Positions 25,654-34,415 of a DNA stretch of 64,000 nucleotides are shown in pieces. Position 1 is the first letter of the stretch. The number at the start of each line of letters is the position of its first letter. Source of the DNA: Mesobacillus subterraneus (GTDB lineage Bacteria > Bacillota > Bacilli > Bacillales > Cytobacillaceae); assembly GCF_003937825.1 (NCBI RefSeq), contig NZ_RSFW01000010.1:124001-188000 (forward strand), written 5' to 3'. The position numbers and the translations under genes were made by a program. Under the pieces are notes generated by a model. It searched no databases. It was not told the DNA's origin and saw only the letters and a list, made by a program, of their open reading frames with translations.

Positions 25654-28581
25654 ATGCATGAAGGAAAACAGCCTTGGAAAGAGATGCTAAAATCCTTTGG
25701 TGCTTTTTTTACGAATAAAAAGACCGTAAAAGGTGCCAGGATTACTTATTCGGTTGTCTGGAACATGCTGTTGTTATTGATCATTGTGCTGGTTCTCGGT
25801 GCTGGCTTTGCCGCAGGTACAGGTGCCGGGTATTTCGCATCCCTTGTCAAAGATGAACAAATCCGACCTTATGAAAGCATGAGGAAAGATATCTACAACT
25901 ATGAAGAAACATCGGATTTATATTTTGATAATGATGTTTATCTTGGCAAGCTCCGAACGGACCTTTACCGGGAGGAAGTCAAGCTTGATGATATGTCGAA
26001 GCATTTAGTAAATGCGGTCGTCGCGACAGAGGATGAATACTTCTATGAGCATGACGGCGTTGTTCCAAAAGCGATCATGCGTGCGCTTTTCCAAGAGGTC
26101 ACAAACTCCTCCACATCATCCGGAGGAAGTACTCTGACGCAGCAGCTGATCAAAAACCAAATTTTGACGAATGAAATTTCCTTTGAACGGAAAGCGAAAG
26201 AAATCCTTCTTGCGCTTCGTCTCGAAAAATTCTTTGATAAAAAAGAAATCCTCGAAGCATATTTGAACGTTGCGACATTCGGACGCAATGCGAACGGCAG
26301 TAATATCGCCGGAGTTCAGGCAGCCGCAAATGGAATTTTCGGGAAGGATGCAAAGGACCTGACTTTGCCTCAGGCAGCCTTCATTGCCGGACTGCCGCAG
26401 AGCCCGTTTGGATATACACCGTTCAGCAGTGACCAGGGCAAGCTGAAAGATGAAGCTGGTCTGGCACCAGGACTGTCACGCTATAAAACCGTCATTACGA
26501 GGATGCATGGCGCTGGTTTCATTACCAATGCAGAGTACCAGGATGCAATCAATTACGATATTACGAAGGATTTTGTTAAAGAGGTCCCTAGCGATAATAC
26601 TGTAGAGGAATATCCGTTCCTCACGTTTGAAATCGAGGCCCGGTCCAGAGAGATTCTGGCGAAAATTCTTGCAGAGCGTGATGGCTATGAGCTGGATGAT
26701 CTGAAAAAAGATGATAAATTGATGGCTGAATATGAAGCACTTGCCGATCGAGACCTTCGACAGAATGGCTATAAAATCTACACGACCATCAATAAAGAAA
26801 TCTATGAAAAAATGCAGGAAACGGCCAAGAACTACCCTTACTATGGCAGTGATAAACCGCAGGAAGTCCCTGATCCGGATGATTCGAGCAAAACCATCGT
26901 TATCCAGGAGCCAGTGGAAATCGGAGCTACCCTGATCGAAAACAAGACAGGGAAAATCATCAGCTTTGTCGGCGGCCGAAACTTCAAGCGTGAGCAAACA
27001 AATCACGCAACAAGGGCGCCAAGACAAAACGGTTCAACGATGAAGCCGCTCCTTGTTTATGCTCCTGCGATGGAATTGGGGAAACTGCATCCAGGAACCG
27101 TCCTTCCTGACGTGCAGGTGTTCCTGAATCAGGGTAAACAATGGCCAAACAACTATGATATGAGATACAGCGGTTTGACGACTGCCAGATATGCATTGAC
27201 CAGGTCCTATAACGTTCCGGCTGTACTCGCATACAGGAGCATCATCGGACAAAGGCCGGCGAATTTCCTCGATAAGATGGGATTCTCCAACCTGAAGCCT
27301 GATGATTATACGAACCTTTCAACCGCAATCGGTTCAATGCGCGGCGGTGTAACTGTTGAGGAGAATACCAATGCATTTGGTACATTCGCGAACGGTGGTA
27401 AGTTCATCGATGCTTATATGATTGAAAAAATCGTCGATAAGCATGGTGAAGTTGTCTACCAGCATAAGTCCGAGCCAGTGGATGTATTCAGTCCGCAGAC
27501 TTCTTACCTGACGATTGATATGATGCGTGATGTCATTAATCGCGGTACAGCTACAGCAGTGAAGAGCAGACTGAAATTTGCTTCTGACTGGGCCGGCAAA
27601 ACCGGAACAGGTCATGATTATTTTGATGCATGGTTTGTTGCGACAAATCCGAACGTATCATTTGGAGTCTGGCTTGGCTATGACCATAACAAGCCTCTTG
27701 AACGTACCTATAAAGGCCTCTCATATGGTGTAAGAACTCAGTACATCTGGGCAGACCTGCTGAATGATGCCTACTCGGTCGATCCTAAGCTCGTTGATCC
27801 TGAAGAGCGCTTCAAGATGCCTGGCGGTATTGTCAAGAGATCCTATTGCGGAGTATCAGGCTTGCTTCCTTCCAACGCATGTTCGAAAGCTGGACTAGTC
27901 GAGTCAGATTACTTCATTGCTAAATATGCGCCAACAAAGGTCGATGACAGTCTTGTTGAAAACAAATTTGTAAGAGTTGGAGATAAACGTTTTATTGCCC
28001 TTGATTCAACTCCTGACGAATTTACAGAATCAGGTGTCATCCTGGATCCAAGTTATATGGAAAGCTATATCGGCCATAAAATCCGCGACCCTCAACAGCT
28101 CATTCCTAAAAAGGATGCCTGGAGTAAAATCCTGGTTGCAGATGACAAGCTGAGTGAAAACGGAAAGGTACCTGCTGCACTTAAAGTCAAACTTGATGGC
28201 AAAAAAATCAGCTGGGGCAAGCATCCTGAAAACGATATTGTCGGCTATCGAATTTACAACAACAAGAAAAAGGTCGGCAGCATCAAAACAGGAGCTGATT
28301 TAGTATTCAATGCAGGGGACGGCTCATTCTATGTCACGGCAGTCGATATTGCCGGGAAAGAATCGGCTCCATCCAATATCATTGAAATTGGAAAACCTGC
28401 AGAACCGAAAGATCCGCCGGAAGATGGAAAACCAAAGGATCCAAAACCTAAGGACCCAAAACCTAAAGACCCGCCGCCAACCAACCCTAAACCAAAAGAT
28501 CCACCTAAACCACCACCGCCTCCACCACCGGGGGATGGAGATGGAGATGGTGAGGGAGATGGAAACGGCGATGGAAACTAG
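25654..28581 (+). CDS. class A penicillin-binding protein with fibronectin-like domain and Pro/Asp-Gly tail
   Basis: Bifunctional peptidoglycan glycosyltransferase and transpeptidase anchored in the membrane, 975 residues. Order: membrane segment (about 36-59), GT51 domain with catalytic glutamate E126 in VVATEDEYFY and SGGSTLTQQLIKNQ, transpeptidase domain with S461-T-M-K464, S518-Y-N520 and K649-T-G651. A fibronectin type III-like domain (about 838-912) and a low-complexity tail follow: PKDPKPKDP repeats, seven prolines in a row and an acidic DG/EG/NG end. All catalytic residues are present. The ATG at 25654 follows TTAGGGGGAATG. It is monocistronic. The assignment to a named Pbp is not possible by eye. 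Confidence 0.93.
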   Translation: MHEGKQPWKEMLKSFGAFFTNKKTVKGARITYSVVWNMLLLLIIVLVLGAGFAAGTGAGYFASLVKDEQIRPYESMRKDIYNYEETSDLYFDNDVYLGKLRTDLYREEVKLDDMSKHLVNAVVATEDEYFYEHDGVVPKAIMRALFQEVTNSSTSSGGSTLTQQLIKNQILTNEISFERKAKEILLALRLEKFFDKKEILEAYLNVATFGRNANGSNIAGVQAAANGIFGKDAKDLTLPQAAFIAGLPQSPFGYTPFSSDQGKLKDEAGLAPGLSRYKTVITRMHGAGFITNAEYQDAINYDITKDFVKEVPSDNTVEEYPFLTFEIEARSREILAKILAERDGYELDDLKKDDKLMAEYEALADRDLRQNGYKIYTTINKEIYEKMQETAKNYPYYGSDKPQEVPDPDDSSKTIVIQEPVEIGATLIENKTGKIISFVGGRNFKREQTNHATRAPRQNGSTMKPLLVYAPAMELGKLHPGTVLPDVQVFLNQGKQWPNNYDMRYSGLTTARYALTRSYNVPAVLAYRSIIGQRPANFLDKMGFSNLKPDDYTNLSTAIGSMRGGVTVEENTNAFGTFANGGKFIDAYMIEKIVDKHGEVVYQHKSEPVDVFSPQTSYLTIDMMRDVINRGTATAVKSRLKFASDWAGKTGTGHDYFDAWFVATNPNVSFGVWLGYDHNKPLERTYKGLSYGVRTQYIWADLLNDAYSVDPKLVDPEERFKMPGGIVKRSYCGVSGLLPSNACSKAGLVESDYFIAKYAPTKVDDSLVENKFVRVGDKRFIALDSTPDEFTESGVILDPSYMESYIGHKIRDPQQLIPKKDAWSKILVADDKLSENGKVPAALKVKLDGKKISWGKHPENDIVGYRIYNNKKKVGSIKTGADLVFNAGDGSFYVTAVDIAGKESAPSNIIEIGKPAEPKDPPEDGKPKDPKPKDPKPKDPPPTNPKPKDPPKPPPPPPPGDGDGDGEGDGNGDGN
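28402..28578 (+). repeat. coding tandem repeats in the PBP tail
   Basis: Codes residues 917-975: short repeats of CCNAAAGAYCC-type codons (Lys-Asp-Pro) followed by proline codons and then alternating GAT/GGA (Asp-Gly) codons. Such repeats are prone to length changes between strains. Confidence 0.8.
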
Positions 28582-28597
28582 AATAATCTAATGGAAT

Positions 28598-28625
28598 CCC
28601 CGCATTGATACATGCGGGGTTTTTC
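28598..28625 (+). terminator. terminator of the PBP gene
   Basis: CCCCGCAT/ATGCGGGG stem followed by T6. Confidence 0.85.
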
Positions 28626-28660
28626 TTTTCCTCGTTTTATTTGAATAATCAAATCCATGA

Positions 28661-28694
28661 AAAAAAGTGCGAAACAAAGTTTCGCACTCTTTTT
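28661..28694. terminator. bidirectional terminator, PBP gene / acsA
   Basis: GTGCGAAAC/GTTTCGCAC perfect stem with A6 on the left and T-rich on the right; works for acsA on the minus strand. Confidence 0.85.
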
Positions 28695-28706
28695 ATGATA
28701 GATCTA

Positions 28707-30425
28707 TTAGTCTTCCATCGTAGACAAATCGCCAGTTGGAAGGTCAAGTTCCCATGCTTTCAACACACGGCGCATGATTTTACCGCTTCGCGTTTTTGGA
28801 AGTTTGTCGCGGAATTCGATTTCACGAGGCGCTGCATGTGCTGCAAGGCCTTTTTTAACGAATTGACGAATTTCCTCGATCAACTCATCGGATTGCTCAT
28901 AGCCATCACGCAGGGCGATGAAAGCCTTGATGATTTCCCCGCGGACTGGGTCCGGTTTGCCGATGACGCCCGCTTCCGCTACTGCCGGGTGTTCAACCAG
29001 TTTGCTTTCAACCTCAAAAGGTCCTACGCGCTCTCCGGAAGTCATGATGACATCATCAATCCTTCCCTGGAACCAGAAGTATCCATCCTCATCCATGTAA
29101 GCTGAGTCACCTGAAACATACCAGTCACCAGGCATAAAATAGGATTCATATTTCTGCGGATTGTTCCAGATTGTATGCATCATGGATGGCCAGCCTTTTT
29201 GGATTGCCAAGTTGCCCATTCTGTATGGAGGCAATTCATTGCCCTGATCATCGACAATCGCAGCTTTGACACCCGGAATCGGCTTGCCCATTGATCCAGG
29301 CTTGATTTCCATGCTTGGGTAGTTACAGATGACCTGTGCACCTGTTTCAGTCATCCACCATGTATCATGGATGCGCAGGTGGAACACCTTCATTCCCCAT
29401 CTGACTACCTCTGGGTTCAGCGGCTCACCTACACTCAGGATATGGCGCAGTGATTTGAGGTCGAATTTCTTCACAACCTCGTCCCCTGCTCCCATCAGCA
29501 TCCTAAATGCCGTTGGCGCACTGTACCAGACTGTCACTCCATATTCTTCGATCATCTTGTACCATGTTTCAGGATTGAAACGTCCGCCAATGATCACATT
29601 TGACGCTCCTGCAAGCCATGGTCCGAAAATGCCGTATGAAGTTCCAGTGACCCAGCCTGGATCTGCTGTGCACCAGTATACATCCTCTTCCTTCAGGTCA
29701 AGCACCCACTTGGCAGTCTGATAATGCTGGATCATCGCATTGTGGACATGGAGAACGCCTTTTGGCTTGCCAGTTGAACCGGAAGTATAATGCAGAATAA
29801 GGCCATCCTTGCGGTCAACCCACTCAACATCAAGCTTCTTGCTAGCTTCGGACAGCTTTTGCTTAAAATCTATGTACTGGCCGTTCTCTTCAAGATTGTC
29901 ACCAACCAGAAGAATACGCTTAAGGTCCGGCAGTTCACTTACCGGCACCCTTTCAAGCAGTTCAGGTGTCGTAACCAGTACCTTTGCGCCGCTATCCTGC
30001 AGCCTGTCACGTACAGCACCTTCCATGAATGCTTCGAATAAAGGTCCGACAATCGCACCTAGCTTGACCGCTCCGAGAACAGCAAAATACAATTCTGGAG
30101 ATCGAGGCATGAAGATAAATACACGGTCCCCTTTTTCCACATCCGCGTACGTTTTGAAGACATTCCCCGCCTTGTTCGTAAGCTCCTTCATTTCCTTAAA
30201 TGTATACTTTTCCTTGCGTACACCATCCTGGTAATATAGCGCAACTTTATTTTTCCTGAACCCTTCAGCGTGGCGGTCAATCGCCTCATAGGCCATATTG
30301 ACCTTGCCTGTTTCATACCAGGAAAATGCTTTTTCTGCTTCACTCCAGTCGAATTGACCATGAAGCTCATCATAATTTTTAAGGTTGTGATCCCCTTGCG
30401 TTACTGGTAGCGCTTCCACTTTCAT
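28707..30425 (-). CDS. acsA: acetyl-CoA synthetase AcsA
   Basis: AMP-forming acetyl-CoA synthetase that recovers excreted acetate. The 572-residue protein carries the P-loop YTSGSTGKPKGVLH (about 218-231), HDTWWMTETGAQ, YVSGDSAYMDEDGYFW and the C-terminal catalytic lysine K549 in LPKTRSGKIMRR. In B. subtilis that lysine (also numbered 549) is acetylated by AcuA and deacetylated by AcuC and SrtN, and here the acuABC operon lies divergently upstream. A TTGAGA-17-TATAAT promoter sits at 30461-30489. The gene ends at a bidirectional terminator. The start is ATG behind AAGGGGGATGGAT. Confidence 0.98.
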   Translation of the reverse strand: MKVEALPVTQGDHNLKNYDELHGQFDWSEAEKAFSWYETGKVNMAYEAIDRHAEGFRKNKVALYYQDGVRKEKYTFKEMKELTNKAGNVFKTYADVEKGDRVFIFMPRSPELYFAVLGAVKLGAIVGPLFEAFMEGAVRDRLQDSGAKVLVTTPELLERVPVSELPDLKRILLVGDNLEENGQYIDFKQKLSEASKKLDVEWVDRKDGLILHYTSGSTGKPKGVLHVHNAMIQHYQTAKWVLDLKEEDVYWCTADPGWVTGTSYGIFGPWLAGASNVIIGGRFNPETWYKMIEEYGVTVWYSAPTAFRMLMGAGDEVVKKFDLKSLRHILSVGEPLNPEVVRWGMKVFHLRIHDTWWMTETGAQVICNYPSMEIKPGSMGKPIPGVKAAIVDDQGNELPPYRMGNLAIQKGWPSMMHTIWNNPQKYESYFMPGDWYVSGDSAYMDEDGYFWFQGRIDDVIMTSGERVGPFEVESKLVEHPAVAEAGVIGKPDPVRGEIIKAFIALRDGYEQSDELIEEIRQFVKKGLAAHAAPREIEFRDKLPKTRSGKIMRRVLKAWELDLPTGDLSTMED

Positions 30426-30460
30426 GTATCCATCCCCCTTGTCTTTTTTATTTAAAATCC

Positions 30461-30489
30461 ATTATAGTATAAAAATTCGATTTTCTCAA
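30461..30489 (-). promoter_or_regulatory. SigA promoter of acsA
   Basis: On the minus strand TTGAGA (30489-30484), 17-base spacer and TATAAT (30466-30461), about 35 bases upstream of the acsA start codon. Confidence 0.8.
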
Positions 30490-30655
30490 TTTTTAAAATA
30501 TTTAATGAAATAAAAATTCAAATTTTATTGATATAATGCTTTTTAGTCCAGGGAACAGAAGATGTGTTCCCCTGCTCATTTTATTACATCTAATACACCT
30601 GCAAAATGCAGATTTGCATGTAGTAAAAATGAATATTTAAATACAGAAAATTTTG

Positions 30656-30691
30656 TGAAATCGCTTTTATCTGTTAGATTTTATGTATAAT
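30656..30691 (+). promoter_or_regulatory. acuA promoter with overlapping cre-like site
   Basis: TATAAT at 30686-30691 is the -10. A cre-like TGAAATCGCTTTTA (30656-30669; 13 of 14 consensus positions) overlaps the -35 region. B. subtilis acuABC and acsA are CcpA-repressed, which fits. Confidence 0.65.
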
Positions 30692-30728
30692 AGAATTATC
30701 GTTTGAATTGTTGACGGGTGGTGACTAA

Positions 30729-31361
30729 ATGGAACATAAAAAGACTTATAACGCAAAAGAATTGAAAACTCCTCATGGCCGTTTGATCATTGAAGGCCCG
30801 ATTTCTCCAGAAAAACTAGCAAGCTATGAATTTCATAAGGACCTGGTGGCATTCCGCCCTCCTGCCCAGCAGCACAAGGCTCTTGTCGAAATCGCTGGGC
30901 TCCCTGAGGGACGGATCATCGTGGCCCGTTTGGGTCATATGATCGTCGGGTATGTTACTTACCTGTATCCAGACCCGCTGGAAAGATGGTCTGAAGGCGG
31001 TATGGAAGATTTAATAGAACTGGGCGCGATTGAGGTCATCCCTGAATTCCGTGGATGGTCTGTCGGCAAGAATCTGTTGATTGTCTCGATGATGGACGAT
31101 GCAATGGATGACTATATTATTATTACGACTGAATATTACTGGCACTGGGATTTAAAAGGTACCGGTTTGAATGTGTGGGAATACCGCAAAGTGATGGAAA
31201 AAATGATGAATGCGGGCGGATTGACCTGGTATGCAACAGATGACCCTGAAATCAGTTCCCATCCAGCAAACTGCCTGATGGCACGGATTGGAAAAAGGAT
31301 ACCAACCGAATCAATCCAACAATTCGACCAGCTGCGATTCATGAATCGTTTCATGTATTAA
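30729..31361 (+). CDS. acuA: acetyl-CoA synthetase acetyltransferase AcuA
   Basis: GNAT-family protein N-acetyltransferase that inactivates AcsA by acetylating its catalytic lysine. The 210-residue protein matches AcuA throughout: KTYNAKELKTPHGRLIIEGP at the N-terminus, the GNAT acetyl-CoA region IELGAIEVIPEFRGWSVGKNLL (about 96-117), and MDDYIIITTEYYWHWDL. It is the first gene of acuABC, divergent from its target acsA. The ATG follows a GGGTGGTGACTAA ribosome binding site. A cre-like sequence in the promoter suggests CcpA repression on good carbon sources, as in B. subtilis. Confidence 0.97.
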   Translation: MEHKKTYNAKELKTPHGRLIIEGPISPEKLASYEFHKDLVAFRPPAQQHKALVEIAGLPEGRIIVARLGHMIVGYVTYLYPDPLERWSEGGMEDLIELGAIEVIPEFRGWSVGKNLLIVSMMDDAMDDYIIITTEYYWHWDLKGTGLNVWEYRKVMEKMMNAGGLTWYATDDPEISSHPANCLMARIGKRIPTESIQQFDQLRFMNRFMY

Positions 31362-31410
31362 TCCTGCATAGATTTTTTTACAGACCTCATCTATCAAGGA
31401 GGAAGGAACC

Positions 31411-32058
31411 ATGATCGTCGAGGAAATTATGAAAAAGACAGTTACGACACTTTTTCCTGAAAATACGATTGCAGACGCGATCAAGCTGATGGCTGACCAT
31501 AAAATCCGCCACATCCCTATTGTGAATTCAGATCATGCTGTCGTAGGACTCGTATCCGACCGTGATATCAAGGACGCCGCTCCATCTATATTTCACTGGG
31601 ATGAACATAAAGGAGAACTAGACAACCCTGTTAAGTCCATTATGACAAGAGATGTGATCACAGGACATCCTCTCGATTTTGTCGAGGAAATCTCGGCTAT
31701 ATTTTATGAGCATAACATCAGCTGCCTGCCAATCATTAAAGATAAGAAGCTGGTAGGGATCGTCACCGAAACGGACCTGCTCCATACACTTGTCGAGCTT
31801 ACCGGCGCCCACCAGCCCGGTTCGCAAATCGAAGTGAAGGTACCGAACAAGGCGGGAATGCTTTGTGAAATCGCGTCTGTGATCAGCATGCGAAAGGCGA
31901 ATATCCAGAGTGTGCTCGTATACCCTGACCAAAAGGACGAACGTTATAAGATCCTCGTTGTCCGGATCCAGACAATGAACCCGATTGCGGTAATCGAGGA
32001 TTTGAAGAAAGCAGGCCACCATGTTCTCTGGCCTAATCTTCCGGGGGTTTCATCATGA
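31411..32058 (+). CDS. acuB: AcuB, CBS-pair and ACT domain protein
   Basis: A 215-residue cytosolic protein with two CBS domains (about residues 5-60 and 75-130; MADHKIRHIPIVNSDHAVVGLVSDRDI and HNISCLPIIKDKKLVGIVTETDL, each read in part). A C-terminal ACT-type domain (about 139-212, IEVKVPNKAGMLCEIASVIS) follows. CBS pairs usually bind adenylates, so AcuB may sense the energy state in the acetate-utilisation module. In B. subtilis AcuB counteracts AcuA. The start is ATG after AAGGAGGAAGGAACC. Its stop overlaps the acuC start (ATGA), showing translational coupling. Confidence 0.96.
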   Translation: MIVEEIMKKTVTTLFPENTIADAIKLMADHKIRHIPIVNSDHAVVGLVSDRDIKDAAPSIFHWDEHKGELDNPVKSIMTRDVITGHPLDFVEEISAIFYEHNISCLPIIKDKKLVGIVTETDLLHTLVELTGAHQPGSQIEVKVPNKAGMLCEIASVISMRKANIQSVLVYPDQKDERYKILVVRIQTMNPIAVIEDLKKAGHHVLWPNLPGVSS

Positions 32059-33227
32059 GCGACCGCTCTGTGTTTGTCTTTTCAGAAGAGCTGCTGAATT
32101 ACCGTTTCAGCAGCCACCATCCTTTTAACCAAATGCGGTTGAAGCTTACGTTGGATTTGCTGCGTAAGACAGGTGCCATCGAAGATCAGCACATCGTGGC
32201 ACCTCGTATGGCCACGGATGAGGAGCTTTACCTTGTCCATGACCCTAATTTTGTAAACGCTGTTAAGCTTGCAGGCCAGGGAAAGCTTAAGGGTGATACC
32301 GCAGAAGGCTATGGATTGGGAACGGAAGACACACCGATTTTCGCAAATATGCATGAAGCAAGCGCGCTGCTCGTCGGCGGCACCCTGACGGCAGTCGATC
32401 AAGTCATGAACGGCCAGGCGGAGCATGCACTGCACCTTGGCGGCGGCCTGCACCACGGCTTCCGGGGAAAAGCCTCAGGGTTCTGCATCTACAATGACAG
32501 CTCTGTCGCGATTAAATACCTGCAGGAAAAGTATAACGCACGCGTGTTGTATGTCGATACAGATGCCCATCATGGGGACGGCGTGCAATGGTCATTCTAT
32601 GATGATCCGGATGTCTGCACGTTATCGATTCATGAAACTGGACGCTATCTTTTTCCGGGTACTGGAAATGTGAATGAACGCGGCCAGGGCAAAGGCTATG
32701 GATATTCTTTTAACATTCCGGTCGATGCCTTCACAGAAGATGAGTCATGGCTCGATGCCTACAGGACAGCACTGACAGAGGTGGCTGAATTTTTCAAGCC
32801 TGACGTCATCCTTACACAGAACGGCGCGGACGCTCATTATCTTGACCCTTTGACCCATCTGTCTTCCACAATGAAAATTTACAGGGAGATTCCGAAGCTC
32901 GCGCATGAAATCGCCCATAAGTATTGCGGCGGAAAATGGATTGCAGTAGGCGGCGGAGGCTATGATATCTGGCGTGTAGTGCCAAGAGCCTGGTCCCTGA
33001 TCTGGCTTGAAATGATTGAAAACTCAAACTCTTATGGCAGCTTGCCGCAGGATTGGATTGATCAATGGAAGGATAAAGCACCGGTTGAACTACCGAGAGA
33101 ATGGGACGATCCAGATGGTTTATATCCGCCTATCCCTCGCAAACCTGAAATCACGGAAAAGAATGCCCAAACCGTTGAGAAAGCATTGTACCCAATCCGC
33201 ACAAGCAAAAAGTCTGAAACAGTATAA
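32055..33227 (+). CDS. acuC: protein lysine deacetylase AcuC
   Basis: Class I histone-deacetylase-fold zinc enzyme that removes the acetyl group from AcsA and so reactivates it. The 390-residue protein has the catalytic His pair in LHLGGGLHHGF, the zinc ligands in YVDTDAHHGDGVQ, and the glycine-rich AVGGGGYD near the C-terminus. It overlaps acuB by four bases. Reversible acetylation of AcsA by AcuA and AcuC is well known in B. subtilis, and all partners are next to each other here. A hairpin terminator follows at 33300. Confidence 0.97.
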   Translation: MSDRSVFVFSEELLNYRFSSHHPFNQMRLKLTLDLLRKTGAIEDQHIVAPRMATDEELYLVHDPNFVNAVKLAGQGKLKGDTAEGYGLGTEDTPIFANMHEASALLVGGTLTAVDQVMNGQAEHALHLGGGLHHGFRGKASGFCIYNDSSVAIKYLQEKYNARVLYVDTDAHHGDGVQWSFYDDPDVCTLSIHETGRYLFPGTGNVNERGQGKGYGYSFNIPVDAFTEDESWLDAYRTALTEVAEFFKPDVILTQNGADAHYLDPLTHLSSTMKIYREIPKLAHEIAHKYCGGKWIAVGGGGYDIWRVVPRAWSLIWLEMIENSNSYGSLPQDWIDQWKDKAPVELPREWDDPDGLYPPIPRKPEITEKNAQTVEKALYPIRTSKKSETV

Positions 33228-33299
33228 GTATCAAACCTCCATATTTTATAGCGCTTGGTAAACCCGACATATTATTTCATTCATCAGATCATAAAAAAT

Positions 33300-33324
33300 C
33301 GCTTAACATTCGTTAAGCGGTTTT
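33300..33324 (+). terminator. terminator of acuABC
   Basis: CGCTTAAC/GTTAAGCG perfect eight-pair stem with a three-base loop and a T-rich tail. Confidence 0.85.
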
Positions 33325-33384
33325 ATTATTATAGTTATAAAAGTTAGCATGAATGTCCGTCTATTTATGGACCAGGCACCCCAA

Positions 33385-33407
33385 AGAAAAAGGAATTCAT
33401 ATTCCTT
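33385..33407 (-). terminator. possible terminator of the lipoprotein gene at 33423
   Basis: AAGGAAT/ATTCCTT stem followed by TTTCTTTG on the minus strand. Confidence 0.5.
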
Positions 33408-33422
33408 CTCTGCTTTTCATTT

Positions 33423-34226
33423 TTATCTGACTGAAAGAATATGCTTAGTATCTTCGGACAATTCATCGAATGAGTTAGTTTTAAGGAAAGCAATCCATTC
33501 GTTCTCCAATTCTTCTGCACTCTTTACATATATATTTTCCAGATTGCTTTCGATATTGATCGATTTGTATAGTTCTTCGAATTTATCCATCCCATAGGTA
33601 TCAATAAGGAAGGTGGAGAAGGAAGAAATCTGATTAGCAGCAACCCAATAATCATCTCCATTGACCACGTTTTGCTCATAACCTGAGGAAGTGAATAACT
33701 CCTCTATAGGGTACTGACAATCATGTTCAAGACAAAATTTCATAATGCTGTGAGATTCTTCATAAAATGAGTTAGTGTATTTTTCCTCGAAATAATTTGC
33801 GAGACCGTCACGCACAAATTCACCACTAAAAGAGTAGTCGTAAGGAGAAAGTATAGCATTCAAAAGGAGCACATAATAAAATTGGGTTTCATCAGTAGCA
33901 TCGTATAGCGTAATCTTGTTTTCTTCGTTATGGGATTCGTTGTATGTAGTTTCATCATTTCTTAAAAGAGTTACCCACACCCCTTGAAGATGAAGGATAT
34001 TTGTTTCCTTTTCAAAGTTTTTCATCACTTTTCTAAATTGAGCAGTGATGTGATCGATCTCTTTTTTCGTATATCCTCCTTTGTTTTCGATCCTAAGGGT
34101 CACCTTCTGCTCATCCCCAATAATGACTGTTAGGGTCTCATCTTTTTGGAAACCCATTTCCTTCTCAGCTTGGCTGCAACCACTTAAGAATAATAATAAA
34201 GAAACAAAAATAATGATTTTCTTCAT
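33423..34226 (-). CDS. predicted lipoprotein of unknown function
   Basis: A 267-residue protein starting MKKIIIFVSLLLFLSGC, with a clear signal peptide and lipobox (LSGC, cysteine at about 17), so it should be anchored on the outer face of the membrane. I chose the ATG at 34226; a longer frame to 34271 would add residues before the signal. The body has an IGDEQKVTLRIENKGGYTKKEID segment and a C-terminal stretch on a DTYGMDKFEELY pattern found in some membrane-bound peptidase-like or hypothetical lipoproteins. I do not recognise the family. It is visibly AT-richer than its neighbours and sits where B. subtilis has motPS, suggesting gain by transfer. Confidence 0.8.
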   Translation of the reverse strand: MKKIIIFVSLLLFLSGCSQAEKEMGFQKDETLTVIIGDEQKVTLRIENKGGYTKKEIDHITAQFRKVMKNFEKETNILHLQGVWVTLLRNDETTYNESHNEENKITLYDATDETQFYYVLLLNAILSPYDYSFSGEFVRDGLANYFEEKYTNSFYEESHSIMKFCLEHDCQYPIEELFTSSGYEQNVVNGDDYWVAANQISSFSTFLIDTYGMDKFEELYKSINIESNLENIYVKSAEELENEWIAFLKTNSFDELSEDTKHILSVR

Positions 34227-34375
34227 AGCATGAGACCCCTTATCCGTATTGGAAATTAATAACCATCTCATTTTATAATATCAGGGTTTCAGTTAAAGAG
34301 AATAGAAATTTTAAATGTGTGATTGAAACAAAACCGATTTTTCAGAAATTGCAGGTCAACTAAAAGCTTTAACAT

Positions 34376-34408
34376 AAATAAAGCCCCTGCAGCGTGCTGC
34401 GAGGGGCT
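34376..34408 (-). terminator. terminator of ccpA
   Basis: AGCCCCT(C)GCAGC/GCTGCAGGGGCT hairpin, followed by TTTATTTATG on the minus strand, seven bases past the ccpA stop. Confidence 0.8.
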
Positions 34409-34415
34409 TCTCAGC

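Noticed and set aside
30540-30600. Hairpin near GGGAACA...TGTTCCC in the acsA-acuA gap
   Set aside because: Imperfect, without T run and without a known regulator site; nothing firm to claim.
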